In this document: in pieces, positions 1 to 6,195 of the stretch
Numbering within the stretch: the first letter of the stretch is position 1
Layout: each line of letters opens with the position of its first letter
Assembly: GCA_031272745.1 (NCBI GenBank)
Contig: JAISTF010000192.1
Coordinates: forward strand, 1 to 6,334
Origin: Eubacteriales Family XIII. Incertae Sedis bacterium
Lineage (GTDB): Bacteria; Bacillota; Clostridia; Peptostreptococcales; Anaerovoracaceae
Reading direction: 5' to 3'
DNA length: 6,334 nt
Position numbers and translations under genes: made by a program
The notes under the pieces: generated by a model
The model's input: only the letters and a program-made list of their open reading frames with translations
Databases searched by the model: none
What the model was told of the DNA's origin: nothing

Positions 1-132
1 TTCACCGGCGCCCACGTCGTCCCCGCCGGCCAGACGGACACGAGCTTCACCCTCACCGCCAAACCCGGCCTCGCGGCCTCAAACTACACGGCCCAAATCT
101 CCGTCAGCTACACCCGCGCTCAGGACGCCTGA
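1..132 (+). CDS. C-terminal fragment of a probable Ig-like/surface repeat protein
   Basis: Only the last 43 codons are present, read in frame 1 and ending in TGA at 130-132; the start lies outside the window. The visible peptide alternates small, polar and aromatic residues in a beta-strand style, with segments such as VPAGQTDTSFTLTAKPGL and YTAQISVSYT. This pattern is typical of the last strands of bacterial immunoglobulin-like or bacterial-surface repeat domains, often found in secreted or cell-wall proteins. There is no sorting motif, membrane helix or catalytic residue in the part seen, so anchoring and function cannot be judged. Alanine and threonine codons are mostly GCC and ACC here, whereas trkA prefers GCG and ACG, so codon choice differs from its neighbour. 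The reading frame is well supported by its clean end and by the hairpin that follows it; the domain assignment is an inference from a short piece. Confidence 0.6.
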   Translation, partial: FTGAHVVPAGQTDTSFTLTAKPGLAASNYTAQISVSYTRAQDA

Positions 133-143
133 AAACCGTCCGG

Positions 144-209
144 TTGCTACAGCGAAAGTATCATGATTCGGTGAAAATCGCGCGAAATATGCAACTTTCG
201 CTGTAGCAA
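144..209. repeat. 16-bp perfect inverted repeat (long-loop hairpin) after the surface-protein gene
   Basis: The left arm TTGCTACAGCGAAAGT (144-159) is the exact reverse complement of the right arm at 194-209, with a 34-nt spacer. It begins 11 nt after the upstream stop codon. As RNA it would form a strong stem with a large loop. No T tract follows the right arm, so it is not a textbook intrinsic terminator, though it could stabilise the upstream mRNA 3' end or be a small palindromic intergenic repeat. The spacer holds the sequence ATTCGGTGAAAATCGCGC (166-183), which closely resembles a segment inside the other inverted-repeat element near the right end of the window. Confidence 0.75.
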
Positions 210-279
210 ATCGCATTTCGGCACGGCTGGCACCGCGGAAAGCAGGCGGGCAGGCGAAAGCGGCGGGGTGCGTTCCCGC

Positions 280-307
280 TTGATTATTGCGCGTAAAGTG
301 GTACAAT
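280..307 (+). promoter_or_regulatory. Putative sigma-70 promoter of trkA-trkH
   Basis: A -35-like TTGATT (280-285) lies 16 bp upstream of a -10-like TACAAT (302-307), which matches TATAAT at five of six positions. Transcription would start near 313-316, only a few bases before the preferred trkA start codon at 317 and overlapping the alternative ATG at 311. The implied trkA message therefore has almost no 5' leader. No good purine-rich ribosome binding site precedes ATG 317, which agrees with leaderless translation. The weak AAGTGG at 297-302 could instead serve ATG 311 if the true promoter lies further upstream. Confidence 0.5.
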
Positions 308-316
308 CTCATGGTT

Positions 317-1693
317 ATGAAGATTGCGATTGCGGGTGGGGGCAAACTGGGCCTCCGGATCATAGAAGTGCTGATGGGAGCGGATCATTCGATCACGCTC
401 ATCGACAAGGACGAGGCGCTGCTGCAGCGGCTGTCGGGCACGATGGACATCACGACCGTCGCGGGCAACGCGAAGGAAGTGAGCCTGTTGCGCGAGGTGG
501 GGATCGGGACGTACGACGTGTTCATCACGACGACGGACCGCGACGAGAAAAACATCGTGATCGGCGCGACGGCGAAGAAGCTCGGCGTGCCGAAGGTGAT
601 CGCGCGCATCCGCGACCCCGAGCATATGAACCAGTACGAATTCCTGAAGGAGACGTTCGGCATCGACCATATCGTGAATCCGGACCGCTCCGTCGCCGAG
701 GAGATCAACAAATACCTCATCGAGAAATATTCGATCAAGGGGGGCATCCTGCACGCGGGCAAGGTGTCGCTCATCGAGTTCGGCGTGGACCGCATGGGGC
801 ACCTCATCGGGCTGTCGGTCGCGAAGGCCAACGGGCTGCTCGCGGAGTCCGGTATGCGGCTCGTCGCGCTGTCGAAGAACGGCAAGATCGTGATCCCGAC
901 GGCCGACAACGCGAAGAGCGTGCTCGTCGACGAATACGACGACCTCTACGTCGTCGGCGACCGCGACCGCATCGACGAGGCGGCGGAGAGCCTCATCGAC
1001 AAGGACGAGCACACGGACCTGTCGCGCGTGATGATCGCGGGCGGCGGGAAGTCGGGCTACTACCTGGCGCGGATGCTCGAGGACTTCGGGGCGTCCGTGA
1101 AGATCATCGAGGCGGACAAGGCGCGCTGCCAGTACCTGTCGACGCATCTGTCGAACGTGCTCGTGTTGCACGGGGACGCGACAGACGTGGACCTTTTGAA
1201 CGACGAGAATTTCTCGGAGATGGACGCGTTCGTGAGCACGACGGGGTTTGACGAGGAAAACCTGCTGCTCGCGCTGCTCGCGAAACAGGCGGGCATCGAG
1301 GACGTGATCGCGAAGATCAGCCGCGAGAGCTTCGGCGAGCTCATCGAGGCGATGGGCGTGGACATGGTGCTCAACCCCATCGAGATCGAGGCGAGCCATG
1401 TGACGCGCTTCATCAAGGGGGCGCAGATCCTGTCGTCGCAGATCATCCAGGGGCAGGCGGAGTTCATCCACATGGCGGCGTCGCGCGACATGATCCTGTC
1501 GGGCAAGCCGATCTCCCATCTGAAGCTGCCGCCGGGCCTTGCGATCGTCGCCTTGCAGCGCGGCACGAAGGTCATCCTGCCCGACGAGGAGACGCGTGTG
1601 CAGGAGGGCGACCGCATCGTGATCCTCTCGCTGCTGACGGAATCGTTTGACCTCGAAAAACTCCTGAAAGTGAAGCACGGCCTGTTCGGATAG
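317..1693 (+). CDS. trkA: Trk/Ktr potassium uptake system NAD-binding regulatory subunit TrkA
   Basis: This is the cytoplasmic subunit that binds NAD(H)/nucleotides and gates the TrkH K+ channel-transporter. It has the full double-RCK layout in 458 residues, the length of E. coli TrkA. TrkA_N 1 covers about residues 1-120, with nucleotide-binding loop AGGGKLG (6-12) and acidic LIDKD (28-32). TrkA_C 1 covers about 141-217. The second Rossmann unit runs about 237-355 with loop AGGGKSG (241-247), and the second TrkA_C about 365-445. The block IARIRDPEHMNQ (95-106) is also characteristic of the family. ATG 317 is preferred because MKIAIAGGG matches the usual TrkA N-terminus and fits a near-leaderless promoter; ATG 311 would add two residues, and an in-frame TTG at 287 lies between the promoter elements and is unlikely. 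It is followed 18 nt later by trkH, as expected for one operon. The family call is secure; the exact start is less so. Confidence 0.95.
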   Translation: MKIAIAGGGKLGLRIIEVLMGADHSITLIDKDEALLQRLSGTMDITTVAGNAKEVSLLREVGIGTYDVFITTTDRDEKNIVIGATAKKLGVPKVIARIRDPEHMNQYEFLKETFGIDHIVNPDRSVAEEINKYLIEKYSIKGGILHAGKVSLIEFGVDRMGHLIGLSVAKANGLLAESGMRLVALSKNGKIVIPTADNAKSVLVDEYDDLYVVGDRDRIDEAAESLIDKDEHTDLSRVMIAGGGKSGYYLARMLEDFGASVKIIEADKARCQYLSTHLSNVLVLHGDATDVDLLNDENFSEMDAFVSTTGFDEENLLLALLAKQAGIEDVIAKISRESFGELIEAMGVDMVLNPIEIEASHVTRFIKGAQILSSQIIQGQAEFIHMAASRDMILSGKPISHLKLPPGLAIVALQRGTKVILPDEETRVQEGDRIVILSLLTESFDLEKLLKVKHGLFG

Positions 1694-1711
1694 GCCGGTG
1701 GCGGCGGACGC

Positions 1712-3190
1712 ATGAACCTCAATCTCAAACTGATTTGGAATATCCTCGGCATCGTGATGGTCATCATCGGCGGCACGATGCTCTCGGGCCTCGTCGTCGC
1801 GCTGCTGTACGGGGAACCGCGCATGACGCGCATCTTCCTCATCACAATGATCGTCTACATGCTGCTCGGCTACGCGCTCTACAAGAAGACGAAACAGCCG
1901 AAGCAGATGATCAAAACGCGCGAAGGCATCCTCTCGGTGTTTCTGTGCTGGGTGTTCGCGGCGCTGCTCGGGACGGTGCCGTACATGCTCTCGGGCGCGC
2001 ACGAGACCTTCATCGACGCGTTCTTCGAGTCGATGTCGTGCCTGACGACGACGGGCTCGACGCTGCTCACGGGCGTGACCGAGCTCCAGCACAGCCTGCT
2101 GTTCTGGCGGCAGTTCACGACGTGGATGGGCGGCATGGGCATCCTGATCTTCGCAATCTCGATCCTGCCGATGTTCGGCTACGGCGCGGCCAACCTCGCG
2201 TCCGCGGAGACCGTCGGGCAAAACATCGAAAAGGTGCGCGCGCGCATGACGGACACGGCGAAGAGCGTCTACCTGCTGTACATCGCGCTGACGGTGGCCT
2301 GCATCGTGCTGCTCCGCCTCGGCGGGACGGGGCTGTTTGACGCCTTCCTGCTCGCGTTCGCCTGCCTCGGCAACGGCGGGTTCGGCAACTACGACATCGT
2401 GCAGCTCACGGGCGACGCGATTTCCGGCGCGGTGTACACGCAGGTCATCATCATCGTCTTCTGCATCCTCGCGTCGTTTTCGTTCGTCAACTACCAGCAT
2501 CTGCTCAAGCGGCGCGTGCGCGAATTTTTCCGCGACGCGGAGACGCGCCTCTACCTCGGCTTCCTCATCGTGGTCTCGGCGCTCGTCGTCGCCGCGCTCG
2601 TCGCAAGCGGCATCTATCAGACGCTCGGCGACGCGTTGCGCTACGGCGTGTTCCAGGCAGTCGGCTTCCTCACGACGGCGGGCTACGCGGGCGCGGACTT
2701 CGACGCCTGGCCGCAGGTAACGCATTGGCTGATGTTCATCGTAATGATCGTCGGCGGCTGCTCGGGCTCGACGAGCGGCGGCATCAAGGTCATCCGCGCG
2801 GCGGTCGTCTTCTCGCTCATCAAGCGCAATTTCTACAAGCGCCTGCATCCGAGCGCGGTCGTCCCCGTGCGCGTCGGCGACAAGCCCATCCCGTCCGACC
2901 GCGTCAACTCGATCGCGACCTTCCTCATGCTCTACGCGATGATCGTGTTCATCGCGTGCACGATCCTGTCGCTCGAGGGCCTGCGCGTGGAGACGACGCT
3001 CGGCACGGTCATCGCGATGCTGTCGAACACAGGCCTCGTCTTCGGCCCGGAGATCGGCTTCGCGGACGCGCTCCAGATCTTCTCGCCCGGCTCGCGCTTC
3101 CTCATGACCATCCTCATGCTCATCGGCCGGCTCGAGATTTTCACGGTCCTGCTGCTCTGCACCCCCGCCTTCTGGCGCCCCTATAAATAA
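1712..3190 (+). CDS. trkH: Trk/Ktr potassium uptake membrane subunit TrkH
   Basis: This is an integral inner-membrane K+ translocating subunit of the SKT superfamily, 492 residues, close to the usual TrkH length. Hydrophobic helices run through the whole protein, starting at about residues 8-32 and 39-54. The four pore-loop filter signatures are all visible: TTTGST (112-117), GNGGFG (220-225), TTAGYAG (321-327) and SNTGLVFG (438-445), each with the filter glycine. Other family landmarks are FTTWMGGMGILIFAISILP (135-153), GGCSGSTSGGIK (348-359), the probable gating-region segment, and the C-terminal GRLEIFTVLLL (472-482). It sits directly downstream of trkA, so the pair would form a TrkH dimer with a TrkA ring. 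The ATG at 1712 follows a modest GGTGGCGGCGGA purine stretch. No pore residue appears missing. A KtrB label is possible, but length and C-terminus favour TrkH. Confidence 0.96.
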   Translation: MNLNLKLIWNILGIVMVIIGGTMLSGLVVALLYGEPRMTRIFLITMIVYMLLGYALYKKTKQPKQMIKTREGILSVFLCWVFAALLGTVPYMLSGAHETFIDAFFESMSCLTTTGSTLLTGVTELQHSLLFWRQFTTWMGGMGILIFAISILPMFGYGAANLASAETVGQNIEKVRARMTDTAKSVYLLYIALTVACIVLLRLGGTGLFDAFLLAFACLGNGGFGNYDIVQLTGDAISGAVYTQVIIIVFCILASFSFVNYQHLLKRRVREFFRDAETRLYLGFLIVVSALVVAALVASGIYQTLGDALRYGVFQAVGFLTTAGYAGADFDAWPQVTHWLMFIVMIVGGCSGSTSGGIKVIRAAVVFSLIKRNFYKRLHPSAVVPVRVGDKPIPSDRVNSIATFLMLYAMIVFIACTILSLEGLRVETTLGTVIAMLSNTGLVFGPEIGFADALQIFSPGSRFLMTILMLIGRLEIFTVLLLCTPAFWRPYK

Positions 3191-3230
3191 GGAAAACTTT
3201 AGGATTTCGTAAGGAATTCTTGAGGGATTC
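3190..3230 (+). promoter_or_regulatory. Four 8-bp direct repeats with an 11-bp period (candidate operator array)
   Basis: Octamers AGGAAAAC (3190-3197), AGGATTTC (3201-3208), AGGAATTC (3212-3219) and AGGGATTC (3223-3230) begin exactly 11 bp apart, separated by TTT, GTA and TTG. Against AGGAATTC they match at 6, 7, 8 and 7 of 8 positions. The array ends 15 bp before the -35 box of the yraN-comM-dprA promoter, where an activator would sit. One-turn direct repeats are the binding geometry of OmpR/PhoB-type response regulators, but the half-site does not match a regulator I recognise. The first copy overlaps the trkH stop codon and could be fortuitous. The pattern is seen directly; the regulatory role is inferred. 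Confidence 0.5.
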
Positions 3231-3245
3231 CATATTACTGAAATA

Positions 3246-3274
3246 TTGACAATAAATAACAAACATGATAGTAT
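3246..3274 (+). promoter_or_regulatory. Sigma-70 promoter with extended -10 for yraN-comM-dprA
   Basis: A perfect -35 TTGACA (3246-3251) is followed by a 17-bp spacer and TAGTAT (3269-3274) as the -10, preceded by TG at 3266-3267 in the extended -10 arrangement TGaTAGTAT. The expected transcription start is about 3281, giving a leader of about 20 nt before the ATG at 3301. The surrounding DNA is strongly AT-rich compared with the coding regions. This is the best promoter match in the window and marks yraN as the first gene of a new operon. Confidence 0.75.
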
Positions 3275-3287
3275 CTTCTATGGCAAC

Positions 3288-3294
3288 AAGGAGG
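3288..3294 (+). promoter_or_regulatory. Ribosome binding site that fixes the yraN start
   Basis: AAGGAGG is the full Shine-Dalgarno core, lying 6 nt before ATG 3301. It selects that codon over an in-frame ATG at 3265, which falls between the -35 and -10 boxes and cannot be transcribed from this promoter, and over ATG 3280, which has no such site. Confidence 0.85.
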
Positions 3295-3300
3295 TGTGTC

Positions 3301-3711
3301 ATGGCTGATCGTTATTCATTGGGCGCGCACGGCGAAGCGGCGGCGGCGCGGTATCTGGAAGGGCTCGGGTTTCGGGTCGTCGAGCGCAATTATCGCTGCA
3401 AGATCGGGGAAATCGACTTGATTTGCACGCGCGGCAAGTTGCTCGTGTTCGTCGAGGTGAAGGCGCGGCGGTCGTGCGCGTACGGGGCGCCGCAGGAGGC
3501 GGTGGACGGGCGCAAGGCGCGGCAAATCCGCCGCATCGCGGCGTGGTATCTGACGCAGGGGGCGCGCATCAAGCGGTTCTACGACGACTTCGACATCCGC
3601 TTCGACGTGGTCGAGGTGCGCGCGGAGCACGAGGCCGGTTGGGACGGCGACGGCGCCGACGGGGACGCGGAGGTCGCATTCGCCGTGAACCATATCGAGC
3701 GGGCGTTTTGA
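3301..3711 (+). CDS. yraN: YraN/UPF0102 family protein with endonuclease-like fold
   Basis: A 136-residue cytoplasmic protein, close to the usual family length of about 120 residues. It shows the signatures in order: GAHGEAAAARYLEGLGF (8-24), RNYRCKIGEIDLIC (29-42) and VFVEVKAR (49-56). These give the PD-(D/E)XK-like residues D39 (in GEID), E52 and K54 (in EVK), then GAPQEAVDGRKARQIRR (62-78). The family has a restriction-endonuclease-like fold related to Holliday-junction resolvases, but a defined biochemical role is not established to my knowledge. Its recurrent place beside comM and dprA suggests a job in DNA processing, which is inference. The segment WDGDGADGDAE (114-124) is an acidic, glycine-rich insertion before the last strand and looks lineage-specific. 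The start at 3301 is set by the promoter and the AAGGAGG site. comM begins 12 nt after the stop. Confidence 0.92.
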   Translation: MADRYSLGAHGEAAAARYLEGLGFRVVERNYRCKIGEIDLICTRGKLLVFVEVKARRSCAYGAPQEAVDGRKARQIRRIAAWYLTQGARIKRFYDDFDIRFDVVEVRAEHEAGWDGDGADGDAEVAFAVNHIERAF

Positions 3712-3723
3712 GGGGGTGAGGAC

Positions 3724-5331
3724 ATGGCAACGGGGGCGATGGCGAAGATCATCACGGCGGCGATCCGCGGGCTCGATACGGAGATCGTGACGGTCGAGAC
3801 GGACTTGACGGTCGGCGTGCCGAAATTTCAGCTTGTGGGGCTGCCGGGCGGCGCCGTGCGCGAGGCGCGCGACCGCGTCGAGGCGGCGATCGTGAACAGC
3901 GGGTACGACTTCCCGCTGCGGCGCATCACGGTGAACCTGTCGCCGGCGGATTCGCGCAAGGAAGGGAGCCATTTCGATCTGCCGATCGCGGTCGGCGTGC
4001 TCGCGGCGGCCGCGCGCGGCGCGGCGGACGGGCGATTGCTCGAAAAGACGGCCTTCCTCGGCGAGCTGTCGCTCGATGGCGCCGTGCGGCGCGTGGAGCT
4101 CTGCGCGGCGATGGTGCTCGGCTTGCAGGAAGCGGGCGTGACGCAGGTCTTCCTGCCCGCGGGCAACCTCGCGGACGTGGAGGAACTGCCTGGCATGTCG
4201 TTCTTTCCCGTGAGCCAACTCTGGGAAGCGGTCGCGCACGTCCTCGGCGAGTCGCCGATGGCACCGGTGCGCGGCGGGTTCGGCGGCGGGGACGGCGGCG
4301 GCGACGGGGCGGACGGCGGCGGCTTTTCGCAGGGCGCGGCCGCGTCTTCGGATGAATTCGAAGACTTCGCGGACGTCAAAGGGCAGGAACAGGTGAAGCG
4401 CGCGCTGTTGGTCGCGGTCGCGGGGCGGCACGACATCTGCCTCACGGGCCCGCCCGGCGTCGGCAAGTCCATGCTCGCGCGGCGCGTGCCCGGCATCATG
4501 CCGCCGCTGTCGGAGCGCGAGAGCCGCGAGGTGACGCGCATCCACAACATCGCGGGCGCGATGGGCGCAAGGCGCGGCCTGCTCACGCGGCGACCGTACC
4601 GCGCGCCGCACCACTCGGCGACGCAGGTCGCGGTCGTCGGCGGCGGGGCCGGCCATCGCCTGATCCCCGGCGAGGTCTCGCTCGCGCACCGCGGCGTGCT
4701 CTTCCTCGACGAGCTCCCCGAATTCGACCGCCGCACGCTCGAAATGCTGCGGCAGCCGCTCGAAGACCGATACATCGACCTTTCGCGCATCGGCGCGAAG
4801 GGCCGATATCCCTGCGATTTCCTGCTCGTCTGCGCGATGAACCCGTGCCCTTGCGGTTATTTCGGCGACCCCGCCCACGTCTGCACCTGCACGGAAACCG
4901 CGCGGCAGCGCTACGCGGCGAAGATTTCCGGGCCGCTGCTCGACCGCATCGACATCCATGTGCGGCTGTCGGGCGTGAAAGAGAGTGACATAAATCAAGA
5001 TTCTGTCTCAGTCTCCTGTATGGACTCCGCGGCCATGCGCGCGCTCGTGCGGAAGGCGGCGGAGGCGCAGGAAGCGCGCGGCGAGGGACTGTGGAACGCG
5101 CGGCTCACCAACCGCCAGATCGAGGCATTTTGCGAAATGGAGACGGGGGCGGAGACGTTATTGAAAAAAGCGTATGAGCACTATGCGCTCAGCGTGCGGG
5201 CGCGCAACAAGATCGTGAAGGTCGCGCGCACGGTCGCGGACCTCGAGGGCGCGGGGCGCATCGCGGAGGCGCACATCGCGGAGGCGATCGCGTACCGCGC
5301 GCCGGAAAGGGGCGGACATGGCGGGTTTTGA
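3724..5331 (+). CDS. comM: ComM/YifB family AAA+ ATPase (Mg-chelatase-like)
   Basis: ComM is a hexameric AAA+ helicase that drives branch migration during integration of transforming ssDNA; this protein is assigned by family. The N-terminal ChlI-like/Lon-type domain spans about residues 8-175, with GLPGGAVREARDRVEAAI (39-56) and NLSPADSRKEGSHFDLPIA (71-89). The Mg_chelatase AAA+ core follows with Walker A GPPGVGKS (242-249), PYRAPHHS (291-298), Walker B VLFLDE (325-330), sensor N373 in AMNPCPCG, and GPLLDRIDIHV (403-413). Cysteines 375, 377, 387 and 389 form a CxC-x9-CxC cluster that may bind metal. The Mg_chelatase_C domain covers about 430-526. Total length is 535, slightly above the usual 500 or so, partly because of a glycine-rich linker at 183-201. 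Residues 420-434 use rare, AT-rich codons. A GGGGTGAGG site precedes ATG 3724; ATG 3739 is an alternative. It overlaps dprA by 14 nt. Confidence 0.94.
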   Translation: MATGAMAKIITAAIRGLDTEIVTVETDLTVGVPKFQLVGLPGGAVREARDRVEAAIVNSGYDFPLRRITVNLSPADSRKEGSHFDLPIAVGVLAAAARGAADGRLLEKTAFLGELSLDGAVRRVELCAAMVLGLQEAGVTQVFLPAGNLADVEELPGMSFFPVSQLWEAVAHVLGESPMAPVRGGFGGGDGGGDGADGGGFSQGAAASSDEFEDFADVKGQEQVKRALLVAVAGRHDICLTGPPGVGKSMLARRVPGIMPPLSERESREVTRIHNIAGAMGARRGLLTRRPYRAPHHSATQVAVVGGGAGHRLIPGEVSLAHRGVLFLDELPEFDRRTLEMLRQPLEDRYIDLSRIGAKGRYPCDFLLVCAMNPCPCGYFGDPAHVCTCTETARQRYAAKISGPLLDRIDIHVRLSGVKESDINQDSVSVSCMDSAAMRALVRKAAEAQEARGEGLWNARLTNRQIEAFCEMETGAETLLKKAYEHYALSVRARNKIVKVARTVADLEGAGRIAEAHIAEAIAYRAPERGGHGGF

Positions 5332-6175
5332 CTGTATCGAACGCGGCGACGCGGCGTATCCGCTTCTGCTGTCGCTGATTCCCGACCCGCCCGCGCGGCT
5401 CTGGTACGCCGGCGACCTGTCCGCGCTCGCGAAGCCCTGCGTCGCGGTCGTCGGCTCGCGGCGCTCGACGGAGTACGGGCGTTGGGCGGCTTATACGATC
5501 GGCAAACGGCTCTCCGAATACGGCGTGACGGTCGTCTCGGGCATGGCGGAAGGCATCGACACCTGGGCGCACAAAGGCTGCCTCGCGGAGAAGTCGCCGA
5601 CGATTGCGGTCTTCGGGTGCGGGCTCGACATCTGCTTCCCGCGCGGCAATCGCGGCCTGATGGAGCAAATCGCCAAGGCGGGGCTCATCCTTTCCGAATA
5701 CGAAGAGGGGATGCGGCCCACGAAATTCTCGTTCCCGCAGAGAAATCGCATCATCAGCGGCCTGTCTTACGCGACGGTCGTCGTCGAGGCGGGGTTTTCG
5801 AGCGGCTCCTTGATCACGGCCGAGCTCGCGCTGGACCAGGGCCGCGCGGTCTACGCCGTGCCGGGCAACATCAACCGCATGGGCAGCGTCGGCTGCAACA
5901 AGCTCATCGCGGACGGGGCGCGCCCCGTCGTCTTCATCGACGACATCCTCTCGGGCCTCGGCCTCAAACCCGACGCCGCGGAGACGTTGCGCAAGGACCT
6001 GGCCCCGTCCGAGCGGCGGCTCCTGTCCATCGTGGAAGTGAACGGCGAGATCGCCTACGACCGCCTGGCGCGCGAGGCCGGCCTCGGCATCGCCGACTGT
6101 GTCTCCGCCGTCACCGTCCTCGAAATGAAAGGCGCCGTCCACACCGCCGCCGGTAAAGTCTTCGCAGCGGAGTGA
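5318..6175 (+). CDS. dprA: DNA-processing protein DprA (RecA loader), without N-terminal SAM/HhH domain
   Basis: DprA binds incoming single-stranded DNA in the cytoplasm, protects it and loads RecA during natural transformation. The 285 residues begin almost at the extended Rossmann domain. Visible landmarks are DAAYPLLLSLIPDPPARLWY (11-30), VAVVGSRRSTEYG (42-54), VVSGMAEGIDTWAHKG (72-87), IAVFGCGLD (96-104), KFSFPQRNRIISGLS (136-150), SSGSLITAELALDQGR (161-176) and VPGNI (181-185). Residues 222-284 look like the C-terminal DML1-type winged helix. The N-terminal helix-hairpin-helix/SAM-like segment common in Bacillota DprA is absent; H. pylori-type DprA has a similar two-domain form. The start overlaps the comM end by 14 nt and is preceded by GAAAGGGG at 5305-5312, so the two are probably translationally coupled. 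An in-frame upstream extension would need to run deep inside comM in another frame. Confidence 0.95.
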   Translation: MAGFDCIERGDAAYPLLLSLIPDPPARLWYAGDLSALAKPCVAVVGSRRSTEYGRWAAYTIGKRLSEYGVTVVSGMAEGIDTWAHKGCLAEKSPTIAVFGCGLDICFPRGNRGLMEQIAKAGLILSEYEEGMRPTKFSFPQRNRIISGLSYATVVVEAGFSSGSLITAELALDQGRAVYAVPGNINRMGSVGCNKLIADGARPVVFIDDILSGLGLKPDAAETLRKDLAPSERRLLSIVEVNGEIAYDRLAREAGLGIADCVSAVTVLEMKGAVHTAAGKVFAAE

Positions 6176-6195
6176 GGGCGCCACTGCTCTTTTTT
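6166..6195 (+). terminator. Weak intrinsic terminator candidate after dprA
   Basis: AGC-GG-AGTG (6166-6174) can pair with CACTGCT (6182-6188) around a 7-nt loop, leaving GG as a bulge, and a run of six T residues (6190-6195) follows almost at once. The stem is short and overlaps the dprA stop codon, so it is a marginal terminator by itself. The T tract runs directly into the 13-bp inverted repeat that starts at 6196, which could add a further, larger structure. Confidence 0.35.

Noticed and set aside
242..256. GCAGGCG tandem pair before trkA
   Set aside because: Two adjacent 7-mers in GC-rich DNA; too little to support a function.
287..316. TTG start at 287 for TrkA
   Set aside because: It lies between the predicted -35 and -10 elements and adds residues not found in TrkA proteins; ATG 317 gives the standard N-terminus and length.
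3213..3231. GGAAT/ATTCC hairpin as a trkH terminator
   Set aside because: Only five base pairs with a 9-nt loop and no T tract; it arises from two members of the phased octamer array.
284..3262. A 992-codon open frame on the minus strand, opposite trkA-trkH
   Set aside because: It is the antisense shadow of two well-supported genes with strong G/C third-position bias. Its product is rich in Arg, His, Glu and Asp with no recognisable domain.
3265..3300. A 12-residue N-terminal extension of YraN from ATG 3265
   Set aside because: The ATG lies between the -35 and -10 boxes of the promoter and lacks a ribosome binding site, while ATG 3301 has AAGGAGG at ideal distance.
3316..4998. A 560-codon open frame on the minus strand, opposite yraN and comM
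   Set aside because: Same cause: composition of high-GC DNA. The + strand frames contain unmistakable family motifs.
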